Assembly (NCBI GenBank): GCA_012842085.1
Contig: DUTM01000009.1
Coordinates: forward strand, 62,001-126,000
Length of the DNA stretch: 64,000 nt
Source: Mycobacteriales bacterium
GTDB taxonomy: Bacteria > Actinomycetota > Actinomycetes > Mycobacteriales > Mycobacteriaceae
Direction: 5' to 3'
In this document: positions 35,803 through 46,300 of the stretch, in pieces
Position numbering within the stretch: the stretch's first letter is position 1
Layout of the letters: each line of letters opens with the position of its first letter
Position numbers and translations under genes: made by a program
The notes under the pieces: generated by a model
The model's input: only the letters and a program-made list of their open reading frames with translations
What the model was told of the DNA's origin: nothing
Databases searched by the model: none

Positions 35803-37743
35803 ATGACCGGAGGTAGGCCCAGTCCCCGACGATCCTCCGGACCTCATTATGAGCAACCACGGCCGGTAGGACGCACCCATCATCAGCAACCGCGCAACGG
35901 AACGTCCGGAAACTTTGGTTCCAGTTTCGGTGTGATGGGGGAGAAGCTCTATTCCGTTTCCTACAATAAGCGGCTTCGCTCCGGCGGAATTATTCTCGTT
36001 CTTCTCCTCGTGTTGCTTTTCCTACAGCTCTCCAGAGTACAGATTGTGCAACGGTCATCCCTCCAAGAACAGGGGCGCAGCCAACGCACAGTCACCCAAG
36101 TTCTACATGCCGACAGGGGCGCAATAGTCGATATCAACGGAACCCGACTGGCGTACTCCCGAGATGCGCGAAACCTAACCTTCCAGCCGATGGCGGTACG
36201 AAAGCAAGTTGGGGCAGCGCATGAAGCTGACGATAGCGCACCTACTTTCCAGAAACTCATCAAAGATATTGCGCAATCAATGGAGCGCCAAATAGAAGGA
36301 ATTGATGCCGAAGATATGGTTCTTCGGATGTCCTCCAACGAGCAATTCACCTATCTGGCCAAAAACGTTGATCCAGTAGTGGCAACGCGCATAATTGATA
36401 AATATCCGCAGGTCGGACAGGAGTACCAACAGATTCGGGAATATCCTGGTGGAGCCCTCGGGGCAAACATTATTGGTGCAGTGGGCGTCGACAACACGGG
36501 AATCTTGGGGCTGGAGTCCTCTGCTGACACCACCCTTGCAGGCCGCGATGGTACTCGTACCTATGACCAAAGCACCGACGGAGCCCTCATCCCAGGTTCG
36601 GAACGCAACGACACCGCACCAGTGGCCGGCAGTACCATCAAACTCACCTTGGATGCAGACGTCCAGTATTTTGTGCAATCACAAGTGGAGGCCGCGAAAG
36701 CAAACTCCGGAGCCCGCAACGTTCAAGCAGTAGTTTTGGATGCGAAAACCGGCCATGTGGTCGCCATCGCCAACGACAGCACCTTCAACCCCAGCAACAA
36801 TCTGCTTCGCCAATCCGACTTTGATATGGGCAACCCCGCCATCACCGATCCCTTCGAACCAGGCTCTGTCCAAAAAGTTGTGGTTGCTGCTTCCGTTATT
36901 GAATATGGGTTAGCAAAACCCACAGACGTCCTCCAAGTACCTGGGCAAATTCGCATGGATAACGTAACAGTTAATGACGCCTGGGAACACGGAGTAATAC
37001 CATTCACCGTCACCGGCATATTCGGAAAATCCTCAAACGTTGGCACCCTAATGCTCGCGCAACGAGTAGGCCGCGAACGTTTCGCAAAAATGTTGACGAA
37101 ATTCGGCTTGGGACACACCACCGGAATTGAGTTAGCTGGAGAAAGTGCTGGTATTGTCCCCGCACTTCGGCAGTGGCAAGGCGGATCATTCGCCAACCTA
37201 CCAATAGGCCAGGGTCTTTCCATCACCCTGCTGCAGATGGCGTCCATGTACCAAACCATCGCCAATGATGGAGTGCGTATCCCGCCCCGCATCATTGCTG
37301 AAATCAAGAAACCCAATAACCAGGTGGTGAGAGAACCATCACCCGCAGGGATTCGTGTTGTTTCCGAAGAAACCGCTAAGACTGTGCGCGACATGCTGCG
37401 CGCTGTTGTTCAAAGTGACACCGGATACCAACAAGGTACAGGACCCCAGGCGGCAGTCGAAGGCTACCAAATTAGTGGCAAAACGGGCACCGCACAGCAA
37501 GTGGACCCCAATACTGGCCGCTACTCCAACAGCATGTACTGGGTTACTTTCGCCGGTATTGCCCCGGCAGACAACCCCCGATATGTCATCGCCCTCATGC
37601 TTGATAGGCCGGTGCGCGGTGTACACGGTCAAGGGGGACAAAGCGCCGCCCCACTCTTCCACGACATTGCCGAGTGGCTACTGACTCGAGACAACGTTCC
37701 ACTATCCCCTCCAGCGCCGCGCCTAACTCTCCAAGCAGGCTAA
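35803..37743 (+). CDS. ftsI: Septal class B penicillin-binding protein (transpeptidase)
   Basis: Cross-links septal peptidoglycan together with FtsW (646 aa). A cytosolic Pro/Arg-rich N-terminus of about 50 residues and one membrane span (about 62-82) are followed by the class B dimerisation domain (ADRGAIVDINGTRLAYS near 103). The transpeptidase domain shows S-V-Q-K at about residue 354 (SxxK), SSN near 409 and KTGT near 560, so the active site is complete. ATG 35803 is used since AAGGAG (35792-35797) lies 5 nt before it; a GTG three bases earlier is too close. No PASTA domain. Confidence 0.95.
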   Translation: MTGGRPSPRRSSGPHYEQPRPVGRTHHQQPRNGTSGNFGSSFGVMGEKLYSVSYNKRLRSGGIILVLLLVLLFLQLSRVQIVQRSSLQEQGRSQRTVTQVLHADRGAIVDINGTRLAYSRDARNLTFQPMAVRKQVGAAHEADDSAPTFQKLIKDIAQSMERQIEGIDAEDMVLRMSSNEQFTYLAKNVDPVVATRIIDKYPQVGQEYQQIREYPGGALGANIIGAVGVDNTGILGLESSADTTLAGRDGTRTYDQSTDGALIPGSERNDTAPVAGSTIKLTLDADVQYFVQSQVEAAKANSGARNVQAVVLDAKTGHVVAIANDSTFNPSNNLLRQSDFDMGNPAITDPFEPGSVQKVVVAASVIEYGLAKPTDVLQVPGQIRMDNVTVNDAWEHGVIPFTVTGIFGKSSNVGTLMLAQRVGRERFAKMLTKFGLGHTTGIELAGESAGIVPALRQWQGGSFANLPIGQGLSITLLQMASMYQTIANDGVRIPPRIIAEIKKPNNQVVREPSPAGIRVVSEETAKTVRDMLRAVVQSDTGYQQGTGPQAAVEGYQISGKTGTAQQVDPNTGRYSNSMYWVTFAGIAPADNPRYVIALMLDRPVRGVHGQGGQSAAPLFHDIAEWLLTRDNVPLSPPAPRLTLQAG

Positions 37744-37801
37744 AAGGCGGTACGCTGATAACACAATAAGCACTGAAATTTTCAGCGTGAAAGAGACGTA
37801 A

Positions 37802-39319
37802 ATGCAGACACTGAAAGAGCTCGCAGACCTCTGCGAAACTACCATTTCTGCAGATAGCAGCGATATTCAGATTTCAGATATCACGTTGCGATCTGGGGAT
37901 GTGGATGACGGCTACCTGTTTGCTGCTCTCCCCGGCCAACGGGTGCACGGTGCTAGCTTCGCCTCCGAGGCCGTCTCCAAAGGAGCGCTAGCTGTGCTCA
38001 CCGACGAGACCGGCTCACAGCTCCTCGCTGAACAGTCCCTGGACATCCCCACGCTAGTTGTCCCCGATGTTCGAGCCATCTTGGGAGCCGTCAGTGCCGC
38101 CATTTACGGTTGCCCGACAGACACCCTGCTGGTCATGGGCATCACCGGGACATCCGGCAAAACCACCACATCCTATTTCATTGAATCCGCTTTCCGGGCA
38201 GCTGGACATTCGGTGGGAATGATCGGCACAACTGGCACCCGCATAAACGGTCGTCCAGTGCCGACCTCACTCACCACACCGGAAGCCCCTGATCTGCAGC
38301 GACTTTTCGCAAAAATGCGGGACAAAGACATCCATCGAGCAGTAATGGAAGTGTCCAGTCATGCCCTCTGCCTCGGTCGCGTCTCCGGAACCCACTTCCG
38401 TATCGGTGGTTTTCTTAACCTCTCCCAAGATCACCTGGACTTCCACGAAACCATGGACGATTACTTTGCTGCCAAAGCAAAGCTCTTCACTTGTGATTCG
38501 GGAACGTGCTGCGACCGCGCCGTCATCTGTGTCGATGACGAGTGGGGCCAGAAAATGTTAGAAATCGCCACCGCATCCGGGCTCGATCCAGTAACCGTCT
38601 CCACAGTGACTACCGCTGACTACAGCGCAGGACCCTCCCAGCTCAAACCTGACGGCACCCAAACTTGCGTCGTCACCACCCCCAGCGGCGAAGAAACAGA
38701 ATTATTCCTTCCCATGCCTGGGCGTTTCAATGTTGCGAACGCGCTCATGGCCATAGCGATGGTGGAATTAGCCGGTTTGCCTATTTCTGAGGCCCTGGCA
38801 GGTATTGCCAACGTGGTTGTGCCCGGACGCCTCGAGCGAGTAGATAAAGGACAAGACTTTATAGCGGTCGTCGATTATGCCCACAAACCAGCTGCGGTGG
38901 CGGCAGTAATCGAAGAGCTACGCGGCGAAATTGACGGCCGGTTGGCGGTAGTTTTAGGGGCCGGGGGAGATCGCGACGCCAGCAAACGCGCAATTATGGG
39001 CAAAGAAGCAGCACAAGGCGCAGACCTTTTCATCATCACGGACGACAATCCGCGAAGCGAGGATCCCGCCACGATTCGGGCCGCAGTGGAGGCTGGCACC
39101 GAGCAAGTACCGGCGGAAGAAAGAGCAGAAATCCGCAATATTGGCGACCGGGCGCAAGCCATCCGGGAAGCTATCGCCTGGGCCCAGCCAGGAGATGCGG
39201 TACTCGTCGCTGGTAAAGGCCATGAAACTGGCCAAAAAATTGGTGGCACAATCCACCATTTTGATGACTGTGAAGTTGTGGAGGATGCTCTACTAAGATA
39301 CTTAAGCGGCGACCTGTGA
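37802..39319 (+). CDS. murE: UDP-MurNAc-L-Ala-D-Glu:meso-diaminopimelate ligase
   Basis: Adds meso-diaminopimelate to the growing stem peptide (505 aa). The ATP-binding motif GITGTSGKTTTSYF lies near residue 115, EVSSHALCLGRV near 184 and the DNPRSEDP motif, which recognises meso-DAP rather than lysine, near 416. ATG start 58 bp after ftsI. First of the murE-murF-mraY-murD run. Confidence 0.96.
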   Translation: MQTLKELADLCETTISADSSDIQISDITLRSGDVDDGYLFAALPGQRVHGASFASEAVSKGALAVLTDETGSQLLAEQSLDIPTLVVPDVRAILGAVSAAIYGCPTDTLLVMGITGTSGKTTTSYFIESAFRAAGHSVGMIGTTGTRINGRPVPTSLTTPEAPDLQRLFAKMRDKDIHRAVMEVSSHALCLGRVSGTHFRIGGFLNLSQDHLDFHETMDDYFAAKAKLFTCDSGTCCDRAVICVDDEWGQKMLEIATASGLDPVTVSTVTTADYSAGPSQLKPDGTQTCVVTTPSGEETELFLPMPGRFNVANALMAIAMVELAGLPISEALAGIANVVVPGRLERVDKGQDFIAVVDYAHKPAAVAAVIEELRGEIDGRLAVVLGAGGDRDASKRAIMGKEAAQGADLFIITDDNPRSEDPATIRAAVEAGTEQVPAEERAEIRNIGDRAQAIREAIAWAQPGDAVLVAGKGHETGQKIGGTIHHFDDCEVVEDALLRYLSGDL

Positions 39320-39342
39320 CGCCAAAGTAGGGGTTGTTAATT

Positions 39343-40830
39343 ATGATTGCGCTCTCATTAAGTAAGATTGCTGCCATCGTTGGTGGGACACTCAACGAAT
39401 GTGCTGATCCGGACACTATAGTGACCGGCACAGTGGAATTTGATAGTCGCCAGATTACCGACGGCAGCCTGTTCTTGTGCATTCCGGGAGCGCGCGTTGA
39501 TGGACACCGCTACGCCGCACAAGCGGTAGCTGACGGTGCTGTCGGTGTTATTGCGACACGACCGGTTGATGTGCCTGCCATCATGGTGGAGCCGCTAGGG
39601 GAGGTAGAGAGCACGTCATCTGCCCTGGAACACGACACTGATGGTTCGGTGGCGGCCGTCCTAGATGCGACTGCCAAACTAGCACGACATGTTGTGAAAA
39701 CACTCGTCGCAAAACACCACCTCACCGTTATTGGTATTACCGGATCATCCGGGAAAACCACAACAAAAGACCTCGTCACAGCGGTTTTGAAGAGTAAAGG
39801 TGAGGTGGTTTCCCCACCCGGCTCGTTCAACAATGAGCTCGGATTTCCGTGGACCGCGCTGCGTGCCACCGAAGACACCGATTTTCTGGTGCTGGAAATG
39901 TCTGCCCGCGGTATTGGCCACATCAAGCAGCTTTGCGAAATAATCGCTCCCAGTATCGGGGTGGAACTCAACGTTGGCAGCGCCCATCTAGGTGAATTCG
40001 GTTCCCAAAAGGCGATTGCACAAGCAAAAGGCGAACTGGTGGAAGCACTGCCTGCTGGCTGCTATGGGGGAGTAGCGCTACTAAACGACGATGATCCGCT
40101 AGTTGCCGCGATGGACAGCCGCACCTCGGCTCGAGTACTGCGCTTTGGGTCCCGCCCCCAAGCTGATTACCAATGCTCCGACATTCGACTAGATGACTAC
40201 TCCCGTTCCTCCTACACTCTCCACACCGGCGGTCGCGAGTACCAGGTGTCATTAGCTGTTGCAGGTCGACACAATGTCCACAATTCGCTGGCTGCCCTGG
40301 CGGTAGGGCAGGTGTGTGGAGTTCCCCTTGAGAAAGCGATTGCGGAACTCGCAACTGCTGAAATTGTTTCGGGTAGGCGTATGGAGATGATGCAATTATC
40401 TACTGGCGTCACCATCATTAATGACTCATATAACGCCAACCCAGACTCCATGGCTGCAGCGTTTAAAGCTTTATCCACGGTTGCCCATCCGAAAGATAAA
40501 CCGGTGCGCAGGAGTTGGGCAGTTTTGGGCATTATGGCCGAGCTGGGGGAAGAGTCGACGCACGCCCATCAGGCGCTCGCGGAAGTGCTCGCCAAGGAAA
40601 ACATCGACCACTTGGTTGCTGTCGGGGATCAGAAAGAAATGCAATCTCTCTATAAAGCAGCCAATGCACTCGGAATTGATGCGCGGAGCGTCCATACTAA
40701 AGAAGAAGCTATCGCCTTGCTAGAAGAAGAGTTAGCAGACGATGATGTAGTGCTAGTGAAGGCTTCACAGTCTGTCGGTATGTGGGACATTGCGGAAGCT
40801 TTGCAAACGCGTGATCCGCAGGCAGAGTAG
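39343..40830 (+). CDS. murF: UDP-MurNAc-tripeptide:D-Ala-D-Ala ligase
   Basis: Adds D-Ala-D-Ala to complete the UDP-MurNAc-pentapeptide (495 aa). It has the P-loop GITGSSGKTTTKDLV near residue 132, the NNELGFP segment near 163 and NDSYNANPDSM near 361. ATG 39343 is preferred over TTG 39334 because AGGGG is 9 nt before the ATG but abuts the TTG. It lies 23 bp after murE and 16 bp before mraY. Confidence 0.95.
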   Translation: MIALSLSKIAAIVGGTLNECADPDTIVTGTVEFDSRQITDGSLFLCIPGARVDGHRYAAQAVADGAVGVIATRPVDVPAIMVEPLGEVESTSSALEHDTDGSVAAVLDATAKLARHVVKTLVAKHHLTVIGITGSSGKTTTKDLVTAVLKSKGEVVSPPGSFNNELGFPWTALRATEDTDFLVLEMSARGIGHIKQLCEIIAPSIGVELNVGSAHLGEFGSQKAIAQAKGELVEALPAGCYGGVALLNDDDPLVAAMDSRTSARVLRFGSRPQADYQCSDIRLDDYSRSSYTLHTGGREYQVSLAVAGRHNVHNSLAALAVGQVCGVPLEKAIAELATAEIVSGRRMEMMQLSTGVTIINDSYNANPDSMAAAFKALSTVAHPKDKPVRRSWAVLGIMAELGEESTHAHQALAEVLAKENIDHLVAVGDQKEMQSLYKAANALGIDARSVHTKEEAIALLEEELADDDVVLVKASQSVGMWDIAEALQTRDPQAE

Positions 40831-40846
40831 AAAAGGAAAATAACAA

Positions 40847-41938
40847 GTGGCTCAAATTATCGTCGCACTATGCGTGTCTACCTTAGTGTCTATTCTGCTG
40901 ACACCGGCACTCATTAAACAGTTCCGTAAAATCGGCGTGCGACAGGAAATTCGTGAGGATGGTCCCCAGACTCACTTACACAAAGCAGGAACTCCCACAA
41001 TGGGAGGAATTGCTATCATCGCCGGAATTTGGGCTGGCTATTTTGCGGGTGTCATTGTCGGTGCCGTGACGGGGCGAGGAGGGCCCGGACTTTCTGGATT
41101 GCTGGTGCTCATGCTCACCACCTGTTTGGGGCTGGTGGGTTTTGCGGATGACGGCATTAAGGTTTTTAAGAACCGCAACCTCGGGTTGACCCCCAAAGCA
41201 AAATTCGCGGGACAGTTCGTTTCAGCGATCCTCTTCTCGTCCCTCGTTATCTTTTTCCCCAACGAAAATGGGTTGACCCCGGCCTCCAAATTCGTGTCCG
41301 TCACCCGCGACCTACCCGTCTTGAGCCTCGCTGCTGGCGGCGGAATTCTCTTCATTATTTTCTCGTACTTTGTGATTACCGCCTGGTCGAATGCTGTGAA
41401 TATCACGGACGGCTTGGACGGGCTTGCCGCAGGCTCTATGGCAATCGTCATGGGAGCCTACACGCTCATAACCTTCTGGCAGTTCCGCAACTCTTGTGCC
41501 ACAACAGGCAACTCCATGGGGTGCTACCAGGTGCGCGACCCACTAGACGTAGCTCTATTGTGTGCAGCGGCTTTGGGAGCCTGCATCGGCTTTTTGTGGT
41601 GGAGCGCCAACCCCGCCAAGATCTTCATGGGGGACACCGGATCACTCGCATTGGGTGGCCTGGTGGCGGGAGTGTCGATCGTAAGCCGCACCGAAATCCT
41701 GATGGTTGTTATCGGCGCACTCTTCGTTATTGAGATCTTCTCGGTGGTGCTGCAGGTTGGGTTCTTTAAAGTTACCGGCCGGCGTATCCTCCGAATGGCG
41801 CCCTTCCACCACCACTTCGAACTGGGTGGCTGGAAAGAGACCACGGTAATAGTACGGTTCTGGCTGATCGCAGGACTTTCCGCAGGTCTGGGATTAGCTG
41901 TGTTCTATGCGGATTGGTTGACAAAGGTGGCTGGCTAA
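40847..41938 (+). CDS. mraY: Phospho-MurNAc-pentapeptide translocase
   Basis: Transfers phospho-MurNAc-pentapeptide to undecaprenyl phosphate, making lipid I in the inner membrane (363 aa, about ten spans). Signatures: [13 protein letters not shown] near residue 42, [15 protein letters not shown] near 184, [12 protein letters not shown] near 262 and the catalytic HHH-containing [11 protein letters not shown] near 323. GTG start with AAGGA upstream; the TAA overlaps the murD ATG. Confidence 0.97.
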   Translation: MAQIIVALCVSTLVSILLTPALIKQFRKIGVRQEIREDGPQTHLHKAGTPTMGGIAIIAGIWAGYFAGVIVGAVTGRGGPGLSGLLVLMLTTCLGLVGFADDGIKVFKNRNLGLTPKAKFAGQFVSAILFSSLVIFFPNENGLTPASKFVSVTRDLPVLSLAAGGGILFIIFSYFVITAWSNAVNITDGLDGLAAGSMAIVMGAYTLITFWQFRNSCATTGNSMGCYQVRDPLDVALLCAAALGACIGFLWWSANPAKIFMGDTGSLALGGLVAGVSIVSRTEILMVVIGALFVIEIFSVVLQVGFFKVTGRRILRMAPFHHHFELGGWKETTVIVRFWLIAGLSAGLGLAVFYADWLTKVAG

Positions 41939-43425
41939 TGGTGGCATTACCTATTCCCCTCAAAGGCGAATCCGTCATGGTTCTGGGAGCTGGTGTCTCC
42001 GGTATGGCGGCAGCACGACTGTTGCTGCATATTGGCGCACAGGTCAGTGTTGTTGAGGATAATCCGGAGGTTGCACAAGCTGCGCAACATCTAGATGTCC
42101 CGGTATACACCATGCAGGAAGCAATCTCCCACGTCCCGGAAACCTCATTGGTTGTCACCAGCCCGGGGCTCCCTCCACACCATTCGTTTTTCAAGGAAAC
42201 CGCGAAAGCGGACATACCAGTGTGGGGCGATGTTGAACTCTGCTGGCATGTCGATAAAGCCGGATTATGCGGACCTTCGCGAGTGTGGATAGCCGTCACC
42301 GGCACCAACGGTAAAACCACCACAACTGCCATGACCACTGACATTTGTCGCGCCGCCGGAATGAACGCGGTAGCTTGCGGAAATATTGGCTACCCCATTG
42401 AAGACGCACTGCTCGATCCGGCACATCCCGATGTACTAGTGTGCGAGCTTTCCAGCTTCCAACTGCACTGGGCGCCCAGCATTAAACCATTGGCGGGAGC
42501 GGTTCTTAACGTTGACGAAGACCACATTGATTGGCATGGTTCAGTCGATGCCTACGCTCAAGCAAAAGCACAGGTATTGAATGGGCTCTATGCGGTAGTT
42601 GGGCGCGACGATAAACGCGCCCGGGAACTTGGCGAAGAATGCGCAGCCCACAATGTGATTGGTTTCCGGATGGGAGAACCCCTGCAGGGCGAAATAGGGG
42701 TGCATGAAGAGGGGCTTTTCGACAATGCTTTTGGCCCCAACGAAACTGTCCGTTTCTTAATCGAGTGCGCGGACATCACCCCCTCTGGGCCCGCTGGAAT
42801 TCTGGATGCGGGAGCGGCGGCCGCCCTCTCCATGGCGGCAGGTGCCATGCCAGAACATGTCAACAAAGGCCTCCAGAATTTTGAAGTGGCGCCCCATCGC
42901 AACAACGTTATTTTGGAGCAAGAAGGCATCGCCTACGTGGACGACTCCAAAGCCACCAATCCGCATGCTGCCCGCAGCTCCATGCTGGGATACGAAAACA
43001 TTGTGTGGATTGCCGGAGGTCAACTGAAAGATGCCGACATCGCGCCGCTCATCAAAGAAGTTAAAGAACGGCTGCGCGGAGCTGTCATCCTGGGGAAAGA
43101 CGGCGACATTATTGTGCGCGAACTGAAAATACATTGCCCAGACATCCCGGTTGTTCGCATCACCACAGGCGATGACGGCACCGATGTACCTCCGCCCCTG
43201 CCCGTTACTGAACAAGCCATGCGCGAAGCGGTTACCGCAGCACACGAAATTGCGCAGCCGGGCGACACCGTAGTACTTGCACCCGCAGCTGCCAGTTACG
43301 ACATGTTCCGGGGGTATGGCCACCGCGGTGACCTTTTTGCCGAATACGTGTGCGATCTTTACGACTTGCCATCCAGTGAACACTGTTACCACCGCTCACC
43401 AGACGACAAGGGGCGCAGTAGCTAA
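41938..43425 (+). CDS. murD: UDP-MurNAc-L-alanine:D-glutamate ligase
   Basis: Adds D-glutamate to UDP-MurNAc-L-Ala (495 aa). Rossmann-type N-terminus VMVLGAGVSGMAAARLL, P-loop AVTGTNGKTTTTAM near residue 119, and the YVDDSKATNPHAARSS motif near 335 are present. The ATG overlaps the mraY stop (TAATG); a longer reading from 41914 lies inside mraY. Its own TAA overlaps the ftsW ATG. Confidence 0.96.
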   Translation: MVALPIPLKGESVMVLGAGVSGMAAARLLLHIGAQVSVVEDNPEVAQAAQHLDVPVYTMQEAISHVPETSLVVTSPGLPPHHSFFKETAKADIPVWGDVELCWHVDKAGLCGPSRVWIAVTGTNGKTTTTAMTTDICRAAGMNAVACGNIGYPIEDALLDPAHPDVLVCELSSFQLHWAPSIKPLAGAVLNVDEDHIDWHGSVDAYAQAKAQVLNGLYAVVGRDDKRARELGEECAAHNVIGFRMGEPLQGEIGVHEEGLFDNAFGPNETVRFLIECADITPSGPAGILDAGAAAALSMAAGAMPEHVNKGLQNFEVAPHRNNVILEQEGIAYVDDSKATNPHAARSSMLGYENIVWIAGGQLKDADIAPLIKEVKERLRGAVILGKDGDIIVRELKIHCPDIPVVRITTGDDGTDVPPPLPVTEQAMREAVTAAHEIAQPGDTVVLAPAAASYDMFRGYGHRGDLFAEYVCDLYDLPSSEHCYHRSPDDKGRSS

Positions 43426-45062
43426 TGGCTTTATCACCACGTGCGTTAGGAGAACGCGTCAAGGGTTACTTTAACCTCGGAGAGAAAAGCTCCAAGGCAC
43501 CCCAGGCACGTCCTTCACGCCGTTCTGATGATGCCTCAGACGGGACCCTATCGGGTGGTATTCGGCGTGCATATGATGCGTTGAAACACCACTACACGGG
43601 GCCGCTAGCAGATGCGCACCTCATCGTAACGTTGTGCGTCATCCTGTCGGTCATTGGCCTCATCATGGTGCTTGATGCCTCTGGACCAGCCTCGCTGCGC
43701 GACTACGGAAACTACTACATGGTTTTCATCCGGCAGGTAGTTTTCGTCACGCTGGGATGGATAGCGTTCTACGTGGCAGTACGGTTACCGGTGTCAGCCC
43801 TCCGAAAACTGGCGTTCCCATTCTATTTGGTCTCCATTGTGCTGCTGGTACTGGTGCTCATCCCCGGTATCGGTAGTGAAATCAATGGTGCCCGCTCCTG
43901 GTTCGTGTTCCCACACTTCAGTTTCCAACCATCGGAGCTCGCCAAAATTTCCCTCATCGTTATTCTCGCGATGGTTTTGGGGCAGTTAAATCCCATGTCA
44001 ACCATCGGCGACATGCTGAAACCCATGGCTGGATTCTTCATCCCCATGGTTGTTTTGGTGGTGCTGCAGCGCGACCTCGGCATGGCTGTGACCTACGGCG
44101 TGGTGTTTTTCGCGTTCCTTTTCTTCGGCCGGATGCCCATGAAGGTTATCGGCTGGTTGGCGTTCCTGGCTGGCACACTTTTTGCGATCTTGACGGTGAC
44201 GGTAGGTTTCCGTGCGGACCGACTAGTGACCTACTGGCACCAACTGCAGGGAAAGGCCTACGACGCACAGAATGTTGGCTACCAAGCGAGACAGTCTTTA
44301 CTCGCACTTGCAGACGGGGGAATAACGGGTGTTGGATTAGGACAATCCCGCGCCAAATACTTTTATCTTCCGGAAGCGTCGAACGACTTTATTTTCGCGA
44401 TTCTTGGCGAAGAACTCGGGCTTTTGGGGGCACTGGTCGTTATTGGCCTCTACGGCGCATTGGGCTTCGTGGGGCTCCGCATCGCAAGTCGCGTCATTGA
44501 TCCTGCTTTGCGGTTGATGGCTGCGGTGGGCACCACCTCCATCGTGGTGCAGGCGTTCATCAATATGGGATATGTGTCCGGATTGTTGCCCGTCACTGGT
44601 CTCCAACTGCCGCTCATCTCTGCCGGCGGTTCCGCTACGGTAACGACACTGTTTTTGCTGGGGCTGATCACAAACGCGGCCCGACATGAACGGGAAGCTA
44701 TTGCTGCGATCAATACTGGCGGCGGGCGCTTGGGCAAATTCTTCCGGCTGCCTGAACCAGTCGTCACACACTTTGACGACACCCCCGACTTTGGAGTCAT
44801 GACTAGTTTCTTCGCCAGGCTAGTGAACAATCCCACCAGTTCCTCCTACCATTGGGGACCGAAGCGAAACGGTAGGGAAAACGGCACAAGATCCCATTCT
44901 CCGCAGCGCGGGCAAGGAGCCTCCACCCGTACTGCTCAACGTCCCCCACAGCGTCGTTCCACCGAACGCACCTTGCCGCCCCTCGACAAGCCCACCGGTC
45001 AGCGTTTCCGTACGCCACCACGGGGTAGTTCGCGGGGCCGCCCGAACCGACCCAATAGGTAG
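43425..45062 (+). CDS. ftsW: Septal peptidoglycan glycosyltransferase (SEDS)
   Basis: Polymerises lipid II at the septum with FtsI (545 aa). A charged N-terminal tail of about 60 residues leads into ten membrane segments (about 65-425), with the SEDS pattern GSEINGARSWF near residue 147, FQPSELAKISLI near 166 and the catalytic-Asp-containing loop around EASNDFIFAILGEELG near 312. The C-terminal 100 residues form a basic, Arg/Pro/Ser-rich cytosolic tail, longer than in most bacteria, as in other actinobacteria where it binds FtsZ. TAATG overlap with murD. Confidence 0.94.
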   Translation: MALSPRALGERVKGYFNLGEKSSKAPQARPSRRSDDASDGTLSGGIRRAYDALKHHYTGPLADAHLIVTLCVILSVIGLIMVLDASGPASLRDYGNYYMVFIRQVVFVTLGWIAFYVAVRLPVSALRKLAFPFYLVSIVLLVLVLIPGIGSEINGARSWFVFPHFSFQPSELAKISLIVILAMVLGQLNPMSTIGDMLKPMAGFFIPMVVLVVLQRDLGMAVTYGVVFFAFLFFGRMPMKVIGWLAFLAGTLFAILTVTVGFRADRLVTYWHQLQGKAYDAQNVGYQARQSLLALADGGITGVGLGQSRAKYFYLPEASNDFIFAILGEELGLLGALVVIGLYGALGFVGLRIASRVIDPALRLMAAVGTTSIVVQAFINMGYVSGLLPVTGLQLPLISAGGSATVTTLFLLGLITNAARHEREAIAAINTGGGRLGKFFRLPEPVVTHFDDTPDFGVMTSFFARLVNNPTSSSYHWGPKRNGRENGTRSHSPQRGQGASTRTAQRPPQRRSTERTLPPLDKPTGQRFRTPPRGSSRGRPNRPNR

Positions 45063-45097
45063 TATTTTCACTACGGTATGAAAGTTAGGTTAGTTAG

Positions 45098-46300
45098 ATG
45101 AGTGATCGCCCACTATCAGTTGTTCTTGCTGGTGGCGGAACCGCAGGCCATATTGAACCTGCGATGGCAGTGGCAGATGCCTTGCGTGAACTTGACCCTG
45201 CTATAAAAATCACTGCGCTCGGTACTGTGCGGGGATTGGAAACTACGCTGGTTCCCGAACGCGGCTATCCTCTAGAACTTATTCAAGCGGTACCACTCCC
45301 GCGTCGCATTACGAAAGACCTATTCTTGGTTCCGCACCGCTTGTGGAAGTCAGTGAAGCAAGCACGGGCCGTCATGGACGACGTGGAAGCAGATGTACTA
45401 ATCGGGTTCGGCGGATATGTCTCCATGTCCGCGTACCTCGCGGCACGGATGCCGTTCCGGAAAAAGATCCCATATGTGGTGCATGAAGCAAATGCCCGAG
45501 CCGGTATCGCCAATAAAATCGGCGCCGGTAAGGCTGCCCGGGTGCTGGGGGCGGTACCAGATTGTGGATTTCCGATCGAGCAAGTTGGTATCCCGGTACG
45601 TCCCTCCATCTCCAGTCTCGACCGGGCAGCGCTACGGGAAGAAGCACGCGAATTCTTCGGACTTGATTCGGAAAAACCGGTGGTGCTGCAATTCGGAGGG
45701 TCCCAGGGCGCACAATCGTTAAACCGGATCATGCACGAGTCCGTCCAGCCACTAGCTGACCTGGGAGTAGGGGTTTTGCATGCGGTGGGACCCAAGAATT
45801 TTGATGCCGACGATCCCACCATAGGGGGAGAGCCAGCCGGCGACGTCGACTACTTCACAGTGGGCGGAAAACCGGCGCGCAACATTGCCCCAGCGGGTGC
45901 ACCACCACAAGTGCAGGTGCCCTACATCAACTATATGAACTACGCTTACGCTGCTGCAGATCTGGTGATATGTCGCAGTGGGGCGATGACGGTCGCAGAA
46001 ATCTCGGCAGTCGGTCTGCCGGCGCTATATGTGCCATTACCCATCGGAAACGGCGAACAAGCTTTAAACGCGGAACCTGTGGTGGCCGCGGGCGGCGGGT
46101 CGCTGATTCACGACCACGATCTCACCGCCGAAAAACTGACCCACTGGGTTTCAGAGCTACTGTCCGATCGGGACAAATATAAAGCAGCTGTCGAAAGCGC
46201 AATAACTGCTGGTTCTCGCGATGCTGCCGAAAAAGTTGCTCACATCGCTATTGACGTTGCACACGGCCAATCCGCTTCTCCTGAAGGAGATCAAAAATGA
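45098..46300 (+). CDS. murG: Lipid II-forming UDP-GlcNAc transferase
   Basis: Adds GlcNAc to lipid I, giving lipid II, on the inner membrane face (400 aa). Motifs: [17 protein letters not shown] near residue 10, [12 protein letters not shown] near 129, [13 protein letters not shown] near 198 and the nucleotide-binding [21 protein letters not shown] near 292. An extra segment of about 35 residues, roughly 235-270, rich in Gly/Pro/Ala, makes it longer than the usual 350-370 residues. The stop overlaps the murC ATG (ATGA). Confidence 0.95.
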   Translation: MSDRPLSVVLAGGGTAGHIEPAMAVADALRELDPAIKITALGTVRGLETTLVPERGYPLELIQAVPLPRRITKDLFLVPHRLWKSVKQARAVMDDVEADVLIGFGGYVSMSAYLAARMPFRKKIPYVVHEANARAGIANKIGAGKAARVLGAVPDCGFPIEQVGIPVRPSISSLDRAALREEAREFFGLDSEKPVVLQFGGSQGAQSLNRIMHESVQPLADLGVGVLHAVGPKNFDADDPTIGGEPAGDVDYFTVGGKPARNIAPAGAPPQVQVPYINYMNYAYAAADLVICRSGAMTVAEISAVGLPALYVPLPIGNGEQALNAEPVVAAGGGSLIHDHDLTAEKLTHWVSELLSDRDKYKAAVESAITAGSRDAAEKVAHIAIDVAHGQSASPEGDQK

